Shown here one piece after another: positions 35,722-44,503 of a stretch of 64,000 bases of DNA; position 1 is the stretch's first letter; every line of letters begins with the position of its first letter. This stretch comes from an uncultured Winogradskyella sp. GTDB taxonomy: Bacteria > Bacteroidota > Bacteroidia > Flavobacteriales > Flavobacteriaceae. The DNA is taken from assembly GCA_913055905.1 (NCBI GenBank), contig CAJXLB010000002.1, positions 1 through 64,000 on the forward strand, written 5' to 3'. The notes under the pieces were generated by a model that saw only the letters and a program-made list of their open reading frames with translations, did not search any database and was not told the origin of the DNA. A program made the position numbers and the translations under genes.

Positions 35722-37929
35722 ATGAAAAAAATTACATTTTCAATTTTGTTTTCATTGTGCTGTGTGTTTGGCTTTGCCCAAACATTTCCGGGAACAGGTA
35801 CACCAACTAGTACCCAGGGGCCTGGTGGTGGCACTGCCGCTACTTGCGGTACACCGAATGAACTTAATTTAACAGTGGATGTAACAGGTGTTGGTGTTTT
35901 GGGAACTGCCAATATTCTTGATCAAGTAGATATAGACATCACTCACACTTGGGCAGGTGATATAAACGTTACCTTAATTGCTCCCGATGGAACTACGAGT
36001 GCAAATTTAACCTCTGGAAATGGAGGTTCTGCTGATGATTACACAGGAACTCAATTTAGAGATGATGCGGCTACATCTATTACCGCAGGTACAGCTCCGT
36101 TTACGGGTGCTTTTCAGCCAGAAGAGCCATTATCAACGTTTAATGGTGTTGATGCCGATGGTACATGGACACTTAATTTTTGCGATTCAGCAGGCGGAGA
36201 TACAGGAACCTTTAATAGCTGGTCCATTACGTTTGCTCCAGCACCTGCGTGTCTTGCCCCATCATCGGTAACTGCAACACCTACTTCATTAACAGAGGCT
36301 ACGGTATCATGGACTCCGGGTGGATCAGAAACACAGTGGACCTATGAATATGGGGTTTCGCCCTATGCTCAAGGAGGGACACCTGCAGGTTCAGGTACTG
36401 TGGGTTCTCCAACAGTTAATCTTTCAGGTCTTGTAGCGGGTACAACCTATGACTTTTACGTTCAAGCAAACTGTGGAGGCGGAAATGGTGACAGTGATTA
36501 TGTTACAGTTCAATGGACTCATCCTTCTGAAGGTGATTCTTGTAGCTTGCCAATCCTGGCAACAGTTGAGTCTGATTGTTCAACTGCTACACCAATAACT
36601 ATTGATTATTCTACTGCTGCTGATCTTGGAACATCAGATTTTTCTTGTGATACGGTCGGAGTTAATACAGGAGCTTGGTTTGAATTTACGACTACTGCTA
36701 CTGGTGCTATTACTTTAAACATGTCAGACTCAAATGAGTACGCTATTTTTGATGCATGTGGTGGCAGTGAATTAGTATGTGTTAGCACTCCAGCAACAAG
36801 CGCTGAAATCGTATTGTCACCTGCAACAACGTATAAATTAGCTGTATGGAAAGATGGTGCTACTACTGGTACTACTGATGTATGTATTGAAGAATTTACA
36901 CCTCCAACACCACCAGATTGTGCAGAAACACCAATTACACCTGCAGATGGTGCTGTAGATGTCGTCGTAACGGCCGGAGCTGTAACCTTAACTTGGACAG
37001 CGCCATCTTCTGGGCCAGCTCCAACAGATTATCGTATATTCTTCGGTGAAACTTCGGGTGCTCTTGCTGATTTAGGAACTATAGCAGCTACGGCAACCAC
37101 GGTTGATATTACTGGAATAGCTTTTAGTACAACGTATTACTGGCAAATCGTTCCTCAAAATGGAGCTTCTCAGGCTACAGGTTGTGCAGAATGGAGTTTT
37201 ACTACAGAAGCTGCGCCGCCACCACCATCAAATGACGATTGTGCCAACGCTATTGTGGTGACTCCGGGTGGGATTTTTGCTGATAACCCAATTACAGGAC
37301 AAACCAATGTAAGTGCAACAGATTCTGGCGAGCTGCCTTTGCCTGGTTGTGCGGCTTATGACCCTGCAGATCCAACTGGTTTGGGAGGTGATGTTTGGTA
37401 TGCTGTTACAGTGCCGTCAGACGGAAATCTAACAATTGAAACAGATGCAGACCCAACTGGTAGTGGTGGAGACGGTGGAATGGCTGTTTACACTGGAAGT
37501 TGTGGTTCATTAGCTTTGTTTGAGTGTAACGATGATGGTGGAAATGGACTTTATGGTCAAGTTATAATTGAGCCAGCTGACGGACTAGCTGACCAGACTG
37601 TATACATACGAGTTTGGGAGTTCGGGGGTGATGGTTTCATTAACTTCCAGGTTTCTGCATTTAGTGCCACCTTATCAACGGGTAGTCTTGAAAACGAAGC
37701 TGCCTTCTCATACTATCCAAACCCTGTTGAGAATACCTTAACCCTAAACGCGGCGTCTAGTAATATAGATAACGTGGTTATGTTTAACATGTTAGGTCAG
37801 CAGGTAATGCAAGTAACACCGAACAGTTTAAATAGCGAGTTGGATATGTCTAACTTACAAACGGGTACTTATTTTGTAAGAGTGACCGTTGCTAATGTTA
37901 CTAAAACTATTAGAGTGGTAAAGCAGTAA
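35722..37929 (+). CDS. secreted T9SS protein with P domain and fibronectin type III modules
   Basis: This is a 735-residue secreted protein. A Sec signal (about 1-19, VFGFAQ) is followed by a proprotein-convertase P domain (about 45-172, with DQVDIDITHTWAGDINVTLIAPDGT and FNSWSITF), a fibronectin type III module (about 177-265), a beta-sandwich (about 270-395), another Fn3-like module (about 398-490), a second sandwich (about 500-650) and a type A sorting domain (about 660-735, FSYYPNPVENTL...TGTYFVRV). I see no protease domain. It probably binds surface ligands. Three T9SS paralogues follow. Confidence 0.85.
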   Translation: MKKITFSILFSLCCVFGFAQTFPGTGTPTSTQGPGGGTAATCGTPNELNLTVDVTGVGVLGTANILDQVDIDITHTWAGDINVTLIAPDGTTSANLTSGNGGSADDYTGTQFRDDAATSITAGTAPFTGAFQPEEPLSTFNGVDADGTWTLNFCDSAGGDTGTFNSWSITFAPAPACLAPSSVTATPTSLTEATVSWTPGGSETQWTYEYGVSPYAQGGTPAGSGTVGSPTVNLSGLVAGTTYDFYVQANCGGGNGDSDYVTVQWTHPSEGDSCSLPILATVESDCSTATPITIDYSTAADLGTSDFSCDTVGVNTGAWFEFTTTATGAITLNMSDSNEYAIFDACGGSELVCVSTPATSAEIVLSPATTYKLAVWKDGATTGTTDVCIEEFTPPTPPDCAETPITPADGAVDVVVTAGAVTLTWTAPSSGPAPTDYRIFFGETSGALADLGTIAATATTVDITGIAFSTTYYWQIVPQNGASQATGCAEWSFTTEAAPPPPSNDDCANAIVVTPGGIFADNPITGQTNVSATDSGELPLPGCAAYDPADPTGLGGDVWYAVTVPSDGNLTIETDADPTGSGGDGGMAVYTGSCGSLALFECNDDGGNGLYGQVIIEPADGLADQTVYIRVWEFGGDGFINFQVSAFSATLSTGSLENEAAFSYYPNPVENTLTLNAASSNIDNVVMFNMLGQQVMQVTPNSLNSELDMSNLQTGTYFVRVTVANVTKTIRVVKQ

Positions 37930-37956
37930 TAAATTAATTTTTTAAATAATTAAAAG

Positions 37957-37988
37957 AGCCGTTTTTTATTAAACGGCTTTTTTTTTTA
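37957..37988 (+). terminator. terminator of the P-domain gene
   Basis: An AGCCGTTT/AAACGGCT 8-bp stem with a 6-nt loop is followed by a run of ten T, 27 bp past the stop. Confidence 0.9.
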
Positions 37989-37990
37989 TC

Positions 37991-38019
37991 TTGAAATGAA
38001 ATAAGAACCCTTATCTTAT
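37991..38019 (+). promoter_or_regulatory. promoter-like motif of the first ASPIC/VCBS gene
   Basis: TTG at 37991-37993, 18 bp, then TATCTTAT at 38012-38019 fits the -33/-7 layout, ending 5 bp before the ATG. A close copy lies at 41658-41680 before the third paralogue. Confidence 0.45.
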
Positions 38020-38024
38020 GCGTT

Positions 38025-39743
38025 ATGAGAGCGAAAACTAGAGGTTTGATATATTTCATTGTTGGTTTTAGTATAGTCATTTGTAATGCTCAGATAGCTT
38101 TTGAAAATATACCAGCTCAGCTTGGAGTCAGTATTCCATGTGGCAATACTTATTTAGGCAACGGCATTACGTTTTTTGACTATGATAATGATGGCTGGGA
38201 CGATTTGTCCATCGCCTCCTCTAATGGAGACCCTGTACATTTTTTAAAGAATATAAATGGGTTCTTTGCGTATCAGACCCTAAATATAGAATTACCTCAA
38301 GATCACCAGAGTAGACAGGTCAATTGGGTAGATATCGATAATGATGGGGACAATGATTTGTTTATAACAAGTGATACACATGGTAATTCCCTTTATGAGA
38401 ATTTGGGAAATATGGTGATGCAAGACATAACAGCGAGTTGCGGCATGCTTGAAGAAGTCTTTCCTTACTACGGCGCATCTTGGGGCGATTATAATAATGA
38501 TGGGTTTTTAGATGTGTTCATTAGCATTAGAGACCCACAAATTCCGAGTATACTATACAAGAACAACGGCAATAAGACCTTTACCTTAGTAAATTCAGAA
38601 GCTGGTTTAGTTAATGAAGGTATGATGTCTTTCTGTTCGGCTTTTTTAGATTATGACAATGATGGCGACCAAGATATCTATGTGTCTAACGACAAAACAC
38701 AATGGCCTAACCTGTTATATAGAAACAATGGTAATGGAACGTTTACGGAAATAGGTGAAGACTCAGGCACTCGTATTTTTATTGATGCCATGAGCGTAAC
38801 CATAGATGATGTTAATGCTGACGGCTGGTTGGACATTTATGTTACTGACGATTCAGATGATAGTGTTCTTTTTATTAATAACACTGATGGCACATTTACC
38901 GATATGGCTTTAGATTATGGTGTTACCTTTAATAACTTTGGTTGGGGCGCCATTTTTTTAGATGCAGATAATGATAATGATTTAGATCTTTATGTTTCAG
39001 GAGAAACAGATGGCTCATTACCACAATATGAATCATCAATGTTTTATGAGAACAGAGGTGAATTGCCATTTGTACCTACAAATTCAGCAATTCCTTTCGA
39101 CTTTTCTTGGAGTTACTCCAACGCCATAGGTGATATAGACAATGATGGCTATACTGATTTTGTGGTCAACAATATCAATCATCCCAATATTTCAGTATGG
39201 AAAAATCAGACACCTCAAGACAATAATTGGCTTAAGGTAAGACTCGAAGGGACTGTGAGCAACCGCAATGGCGTTGGTTCTTTAATAGAGATTTCAATTA
39301 ATGGAGAAAAGCAGTATCGATACACCTTAATAGGTGAAGGCTATCTGTCTCAAAATTCAGGAACTGAAATTTTTGGTATAGGTACAGCAAGCAATATTGA
39401 TTACGTAAAAGTAAAATGGTTGAGCGGACTGGAAGATACTCTTTACAATGTTGCTGCTAATCAAACCTTGACCATTGTCGAAGCCTCAACACTTTCTGTT
39501 AAAGAGTTAGGCTTAGCTAAGTTCAGTTATTACCCTAACCCAGTACAAAGTAAACTATATGTGAAAGCGGAAACTGAGATTGAGGAGCTTACTGTTTTTA
39601 ATGTGCTTGGTCAAAGAGTGATGAAGCAAGTTTCAAATAGCCCTGACAGCGATTTGGATATGTCTGGATTATCTACAGGTAAGTACTATGTCAAAGTAAA
39701 AGTAGCGGGCTTTACTGAAACTGTAGGAATACTTAAGGAATAA
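38025..39743 (+). CDS. T9SS VCBS/ASPIC-UnbV repeat protein, copy 1
   Basis: This 572-residue secreted protein has a signal peptide (about 1-22) and a seven-bladed-propeller-like series of VCBS/FG-GAP repeats with Ca-binding loops such as DYDNDGWDDL, DIDNDGDNDL and DYNNDGFLDV (about 30-390). It then has an ASPIC/UnbV domain (about 400-480, NRNGVGSLIEIS, YVKVKWLSGLEDTLYNV) and a type A sorting domain (about 495-572). It is exported through T9SS and probably surface-attached. Function is unknown; CRTAC1-like propellers often bind carbohydrate or protein. It is the first of three tandem paralogues. Confidence 0.88.
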   Translation: MRAKTRGLIYFIVGFSIVICNAQIAFENIPAQLGVSIPCGNTYLGNGITFFDYDNDGWDDLSIASSNGDPVHFLKNINGFFAYQTLNIELPQDHQSRQVNWVDIDNDGDNDLFITSDTHGNSLYENLGNMVMQDITASCGMLEEVFPYYGASWGDYNNDGFLDVFISIRDPQIPSILYKNNGNKTFTLVNSEAGLVNEGMMSFCSAFLDYDNDGDQDIYVSNDKTQWPNLLYRNNGNGTFTEIGEDSGTRIFIDAMSVTIDDVNADGWLDIYVTDDSDDSVLFINNTDGTFTDMALDYGVTFNNFGWGAIFLDADNDNDLDLYVSGETDGSLPQYESSMFYENRGELPFVPTNSAIPFDFSWSYSNAIGDIDNDGYTDFVVNNINHPNISVWKNQTPQDNNWLKVRLEGTVSNRNGVGSLIEISINGEKQYRYTLIGEGYLSQNSGTEIFGIGTASNIDYVKVKWLSGLEDTLYNVAANQTLTIVEASTLSVKELGLAKFSYYPNPVQSKLYVKAETEIEELTVFNVLGQRVMKQVSNSPDSDLDMSGLSTGKYYVKVKVAGFTETVGILKE

Positions 39744-39815
39744 ACCAGTATCTTTATGAAGATTCTTTGTTAAATTTTTTAATTATTTTAAGCTATATAA
39801 ATTAAATCTCAGTAA

Positions 39816-41528
39816 GTGCTATCTTTTCGATTTATTTTGTCAATCAGTCTAATGGTTTTCTTTGATGCTGCCCTGGCTCAGATTTCCTTTCAAAATACTC
39901 CTGAACAATTAGGAATAAATGTTATTTGTGAGAATGCCGAAAATGGTTCTGGGATAACTTTTTTCGATTATGACAATGATGGCTGGGACGATTTGTCTAT
40001 TGCTACTGCTGAGAATAATACAGTTCGATTCTTTAAAAACATCAATGGTTTCTTTGCTGAGCAAAACATAAATATTGATAATTCAAATAGTACAAAGCAA
40101 ATAAATTGGATAGATATTGATAACGATGGGGACCATGATTTGTTTATAACCAGTGATGATGGTGGAAATACTTTATACGAAAACTTGGGTAATATGGTTA
40201 TGCAAGACATAACGCTTAGCAGTGGCATACTATTGAATTCGTTTTCCTATTATGGCGCATCTTGGGGTGATTATAATAACGATGGTTTTTTGGATGTTTT
40301 TATCAGTATATGGGATTCTGAAACCCCAAATATTTTATACAAAAATAATGGTGATAAAACCTTTTCCATAGTCAATAACGAAGTTGGTTTGTCAAACGTT
40401 GCTAAACTTTCCTTTTGCGCAGCATTTCTTGATTATGATAACGACGGGGACCAAGATATTTACGTCGCAAATGATAGAACAATTTATACTAACGATTTTT
40501 ATAGAAATAATGGGGACGGCACATTTACGGAGGTCGGGGCATTAACGGGAACGGATTTGGCTATTGGTGCAATGTCAGTAACAGTGGATGATTATAATTC
40601 TGATGGATGGTTGGATATTTATGTTACTAATGAACCGGATGGAAATGTGCTTTTAAAGAATAATGGAAATGGAACCTTTACAAATGTTGCCGCTGCATCG
40701 CAAGTAGAGGTCAATAGTGATTGTTGGGGAGCCATATTTCTAGACGCGGATAATGATAGAGATTTCGATTTATATGTGAGTTGTGAACAGAATGGTTCTA
40801 ATCCGAGTTTTCTTTCATCGGCTTTTTTCATTAACAGTGGCAATGGAATTTTTACAATGAATAATGCAGTCATTCCAGATGATTTTGCTAAAAGTTACTC
40901 CAACGCCATTGGCGATATAGACAATGATGGCTATACCGATTTTGTGGTCAACAACATCAACCATCCCAATATTTCAGTATGGAAAAATCAAACACCTCAA
41001 GACAATAATTGGCTTAAGGTAAAACTCGAAGGAACCGTAAGCAACCGCAACGGTGTTGGTTCTTTTATAGAGATTTCAATTAATGGTGAAAAGCAATATC
41101 GCTACACCCTTATAGGTGAAGGCTATCTGTCTCAAAATTCAGGAACTGAAATTTTTGGTATAGGTACAGCAAGCAATATTGATTACGTAAAAGTAAAATG
41201 GTTGAGTGGACTGGAAGATGTTCTTTATGATGTAGCTGCTAATCAAACCTTGACTATCGTTGAAGGCTCTGCACTCTCAACGGCTGAAAATAGCCAAGCT
41301 CAGTTCTCTTACTATCCAAATCCAGTGCAAAATACATTAACGTTAAAATCAGCCTCAACCAATATCGAAACAGTTATAGTGAGTAATGTGTTAGGTCAGC
41401 AGGTAATGCAATTACAGCCTAATAGCGTCAATTGCGTTTTGGATATGTCTAATTTACCAGCAGGCACCTATATCTTAAGAGCCTCAGTAGACAATGCAAA
41501 TGAGACCCTTAGATTTGTAAAACAGTAA
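39816..41528 (+). CDS. T9SS VCBS/ASPIC-UnbV repeat protein, copy 2
   Basis: This 570-residue paralogue of copy 1 has the same layout: signal peptide (GTG start, FILSISLMVFFDAALAQ), VCBS propeller with DYDNDGWDDL, DIDNDGDHDL and DYNNDGFLDV, ASPIC/UnbV domain and type A sorting tail (YYPNPVQNTLTL...PAGTYILR). The block around 40895-41267 is nearly identical at DNA level to copy 1 at 39113-39486, whereas the propeller halves differ more. The sorting tail resembles that of the P-domain gene more than that of copy 1. No upstream ATG keeps the frame, so GTG is the start. Confidence 0.87.
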   Translation: MLSFRFILSISLMVFFDAALAQISFQNTPEQLGINVICENAENGSGITFFDYDNDGWDDLSIATAENNTVRFFKNINGFFAEQNINIDNSNSTKQINWIDIDNDGDHDLFITSDDGGNTLYENLGNMVMQDITLSSGILLNSFSYYGASWGDYNNDGFLDVFISIWDSETPNILYKNNGDKTFSIVNNEVGLSNVAKLSFCAAFLDYDNDGDQDIYVANDRTIYTNDFYRNNGDGTFTEVGALTGTDLAIGAMSVTVDDYNSDGWLDIYVTNEPDGNVLLKNNGNGTFTNVAAASQVEVNSDCWGAIFLDADNDRDFDLYVSCEQNGSNPSFLSSAFFINSGNGIFTMNNAVIPDDFAKSYSNAIGDIDNDGYTDFVVNNINHPNISVWKNQTPQDNNWLKVKLEGTVSNRNGVGSFIEISINGEKQYRYTLIGEGYLSQNSGTEIFGIGTASNIDYVKVKWLSGLEDVLYDVAANQTLTIVEGSALSTAENSQAQFSYYPNPVQNTLTLKSASTNIETVIVSNVLGQQVMQLQPNSVNCVLDMSNLPAGTYILRASVDNANETLRFVKQ

Positions 41529-41554
41529 ACGGTAACATTTTTTAAGGCTAGAAG

Positions 41555-41583
41555 AACCGTTTAGAATTAAGCGGATTTTTTTT
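41555..41583 (+). terminator. terminator of ASPIC/VCBS copy 2
   Basis: An AACCGTTTA/TAAGCGGATT stem with one G:U pair and a 4-nt loop is followed by TTTTTTTT, about 27 bp past the stop. Confidence 0.7.
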
Positions 41584-41657
41584 ATTTTGAATTTTCAAAA
41601 AATGGTCTATAAAAATTTAAAATAAACTTTTAAATTTAATGGATATAAGGAAAGGGA

Positions 41658-41680
41658 TTGAAATTTAATAACACCCTTAT
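41658..41680 (+). promoter_or_regulatory. upstream motif of ASPIC/VCBS copy 3, shared with copy 1
   Basis: The TTGAAATTTAATAACACCCTTAT block here resembles TTGAAATGAAATAAGAACCCTTAT-like DNA at 37991-38014 (read in parts: TTGAAAT, AATAA, CCCTTAT all conserved). It ends within 3 bp of the start codon, so it may be a leader element rather than the promoter core. Confidence 0.4.
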
Positions 41681-41682
41681 TA

Positions 41683-43425
41683 ATGAGGCTTATTGGAATT
41701 TATATCGTTATCAGTTTACTCTGTTTGCCTTTAGCACAAGCCCAAATCAATTTTGAGAATCGTGCAGCTCTTCTGGGTTTCACAATAGATACGGGAAATT
41801 CTATTTTTGGTGGACATGGTGTAAGTTATGTAGACTTTGATGGTGACGGCTTTGATGATATTACTCTAGGAACAGGAGAAAATAAGCCTGTCAGGTTTTA
41901 CAAGAATATTGACGGAATTATTTTTGCCGAGTTTAATTTACTAACAGGAGCCAATGAAAATCTAGACCGAACGCGCAGCGTTACTTGGGTAGATTTTGAT
42001 AATGATGGCGATAAAGACCTATTTGTTACCAGTGATACAGGCAGAAATAGGCTTTATGAGAACACTAATAACAGTTTAACAGACATTTCAGATGCTGCTG
42101 GATTTCCCAATGAAAATTTAATTACTTATGGAGCCTCCTGGGGCGACATAGACAATGATGGCTGCCTTGATGTCTATTTATCTAATAGAATAGGAGGAAC
42201 AAACATAACCAATTACTTATTTAAGAATAATTGTGATGGTACTTTTTCTGATGTTACAGAAGCTGTTGGACTATCCAATGACCCTGCTTTGACGTTCTGC
42301 TCCGGTTTTTTTGATTTTAATAATGACGGTTGGCAAGACCTCTATGTCGCCAACGACAAGTTCGAGCCTAACTATCTCTATAAAAATAATGGCGACGGTA
42401 CTTTTACAGATGTTAGTTTTTCTTCCGGAACCAATATTATCATAGATGCTATGTCGGTTACTATTGATGATTTTAATTCCGACGGTTTTCTTGATATTTA
42501 CATGACCAATACGCCACAAGGAATAAGTACTCCTCTTCCAGGTAGTGTTTTGCTAAAAAATAATGGTGATGAAACATTCAGCAATGTGTCTTTGTCCTCC
42601 GGAACCATTGTTGATAGCTTTTGTTGGGGCTCAAATTTCTTGGATGCCGACAATGACGGTGACCTCGATTTATATGTTAATTCCCAATATACTGGTGATA
42701 ATGGTTTTCCATCGTATGCTTTTTTTACCAATTCTGGAGATGAAACCTTTGAGCAGCCTAGTAATGTTGGCTTTAATTCCAATACCTATAGAAGCTATTC
42801 TTCTGCTGTTGGAGATTACAATAATGATGGCCTAATGGAAATCATAGTGAATAACGACCAGAATCAAGTACCTGCTCTTTGGGAAAATACGGCTAGTAAT
42901 GCCAATAATTATATTGCAATAGGTCTAGAGGGTACAGTGAGCAATAAAGATGGTATAGGCGCCTTAATCGAAATTTCTGTTAATGGCAATAAGCAGTACA
43001 GGTATACCTTATGTGGAGAAGGTTATTTGTCCCAAAATTCATCAACTGAAATATTTGGATTAGGTACTAATACCAATATTGATTATGTAAAAGTGAAATG
43101 GCTAAGTGGTCTTGAAGACATTATTTTTAATGTTGCGCCAAATCAAAAACTTAATATAGTGGAGGGTGCAACCTTGACTAATTTAGACTATAGCGCAAGT
43201 GATTTTATATATTATCCAAACCCTGTTACAAGTTCATTGTTTATTAATGCGCCTGCGCTAATAGATGCGGTTCAGATTTTGAATATCAAAGGTCAAATGG
43301 TACGTCAACTTCAGCCCAACGCTTTAAATTTTGCTGTATCGTTTGAAGACTTAAGTTCTGGTTTTTATGTTGTAAAACTTTTTGGGGCTGAAACTACGAT
43401 TATAGAGAAGATTTTTAAGCAATAA
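41683..43425 (+). CDS. T9SS VCBS/ASPIC-UnbV repeat protein, copy 3
   Basis: This 580-residue protein is the most divergent of the three paralogues: signal peptide (about 1-21, LAQAQ), VCBS propeller (DFDGDGFDDI, DFDNDGDKDL, DIDNDGCLDV), ASPIC/UnbV domain (about 420-500) and type A sorting tail (FIYYPNPVTSSLFI...SSGFYVVKLFG). Extra Cys residues occur in repeats (DIDNDGCLDV, KNNCDGTFSD). It is probably exported and surface-anchored through T9SS. The tail differs more from the others, so it was probably duplicated earlier than copies 1 and 2 separated. Confidence 0.87.
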   Translation: MRLIGIYIVISLLCLPLAQAQINFENRAALLGFTIDTGNSIFGGHGVSYVDFDGDGFDDITLGTGENKPVRFYKNIDGIIFAEFNLLTGANENLDRTRSVTWVDFDNDGDKDLFVTSDTGRNRLYENTNNSLTDISDAAGFPNENLITYGASWGDIDNDGCLDVYLSNRIGGTNITNYLFKNNCDGTFSDVTEAVGLSNDPALTFCSGFFDFNNDGWQDLYVANDKFEPNYLYKNNGDGTFTDVSFSSGTNIIIDAMSVTIDDFNSDGFLDIYMTNTPQGISTPLPGSVLLKNNGDETFSNVSLSSGTIVDSFCWGSNFLDADNDGDLDLYVNSQYTGDNGFPSYAFFTNSGDETFEQPSNVGFNSNTYRSYSSAVGDYNNDGLMEIIVNNDQNQVPALWENTASNANNYIAIGLEGTVSNKDGIGALIEISVNGNKQYRYTLCGEGYLSQNSSTEIFGLGTNTNIDYVKVKWLSGLEDIIFNVAPNQKLNIVEGATLTNLDYSASDFIYYPNPVTSSLFINAPALIDAVQILNIKGQMVRQLQPNALNFAVSFEDLSSGFYVVKLFGAETTIIEKIFKQ

Positions 43426-43484
43426 TGACTTTTTTATTTGTTGTAATCTTCAAAATATAAGAAGGCTATTGACCTCAGTTTGGT

Positions 43485-43492
43485 TACTTTTG
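43485..43492 (+). promoter_or_regulatory. -7 box of the glycosyltransferase gene
   Basis: TACTTTTG matches TAnnTTTG exactly and ends 5 bp before the ATG at 43498, implying a nearly leaderless transcript. Confidence 0.5.
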
Positions 43493-43497
43493 TAATA

Positions 43498-44502
43498 ATG
43501 AATCAGCTGGAGTTTTCGTTTATCGTTCCCGTTTACAATAGGCCCAAAGAGGTGAAGGAGCTTTTGCAAAGCTTTACCGAGCTTGATAGTGACCTCAATT
43601 ATGAAATTGTTATCATTGAGGACGGTTCAACCGTAACATCGGAGGATATTGTCAATGAGTTTAAGTCCAAGCTCAACATTTCGTATTATTTCAAACCAAA
43701 TTCGGGACCCGGAGATTCCAGAAATTATGGAATGCAAAAAGCTAAGGGCAATTATTTTATCATTTTAGATTCTGATGTATTGCTGCCCAGCCATTATTTA
43801 ACTGAAGTTTATAATTTTTTAAGCAACAATTATGTTCACTGTTTTGGAGGTCCAGATGCGGCTCATACATCGTTCAATAATCTACAGAAGGCCATTAACT
43901 TTGCAATGACATCCTTCCTTACAACAGGAGGGATTAGAGGCGGACAACGTCAGGTTGAGGACTTTCAGCCGAGAAGTTTCAATATGGGTCTATCTAAAGA
44001 CGCTTTTTTGGACACAAAGGGCTTCTCCAAAATACATCCCGGTGAAGATCCAGATTTATCCCTTCGCCTAAAGGCCAAAGGCTATAAAACTGCCCTTATT
44101 CCCAATGCTTATGTGTATCATAAAAGACGCATAACTTGGTCTAAGTTTTTTAGCCAAGTGCAAAAATTCGGTTTAGCTCGGCCCATTTTAAATTTGTGGC
44201 ATCCACAGTCCAAAAGCGTAGTTTTTTGGTTTCCAACAATATTCATGCTGGGTTTAGTTCTTTCGCTAATTTTACTTTTATTTGGTATGCCTTATCCATT
44301 TTGGTGCTATGTGGTATATTTTAGTCTAGCCCTTGTATTGGCTACTTGGAATAATAAAAGTCTAACCGTTGGGTTTTTGGCAGTGATTGCGGTATTTGTT
44401 CAATTTTTGGGTTATGGCTGGGGATTTTTAAAATCTACTGTGGCCATCTCAGTATTAAGGAAAGATCCAAAAAAGGTTTTTCCCGGATTGTTTTTTAAAT
44501 AA
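43498..44502 (+). CDS. family 2 glycosyltransferase with C-terminal membrane segments
   Basis: This 334-residue protein has a GT-A domain: FSFIVPVYNRPKEVKELLQSF at the start (in pieces about 5-25), the donor-site aspartates in ILDSDVLLP (about 94-102), GGPDAAHTSF and the acceptor-side HPGEDPDLSLRLK (about 180-192). Three or four membrane helices follow (about 240-320). It probably transfers sugar to a lipid-linked or surface glycan. The start ATG 43498 gives the family opening. It is 1 bp before the YbbR-like gene. Confidence 0.92.
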   Translation: MNQLEFSFIVPVYNRPKEVKELLQSFTELDSDLNYEIVIIEDGSTVTSEDIVNEFKSKLNISYYFKPNSGPGDSRNYGMQKAKGNYFIILDSDVLLPSHYLTEVYNFLSNNYVHCFGGPDAAHTSFNNLQKAINFAMTSFLTTGGIRGGQRQVEDFQPRSFNMGLSKDAFLDTKGFSKIHPGEDPDLSLRLKAKGYKTALIPNAYVYHKRRITWSKFFSQVQKFGLARPILNLWHPQSKSVVFWFPTIFMLGLVLSLILLLFGMPYPFWCYVVYFSLALVLATWNNKSLTVGFLAVIAVFVQFLGYGWGFLKSTVAISVLRKDPKKVFPGLFFK

Positions 44503-44503
44503 A

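Noticed and set aside
38025-43425. CRISPR or transposon explanation for repeated DNA in the tandem genes
   Set aside because: The repeats are coding and follow the protein domains; there are no spacers, terminal inverted repeats or transposase.
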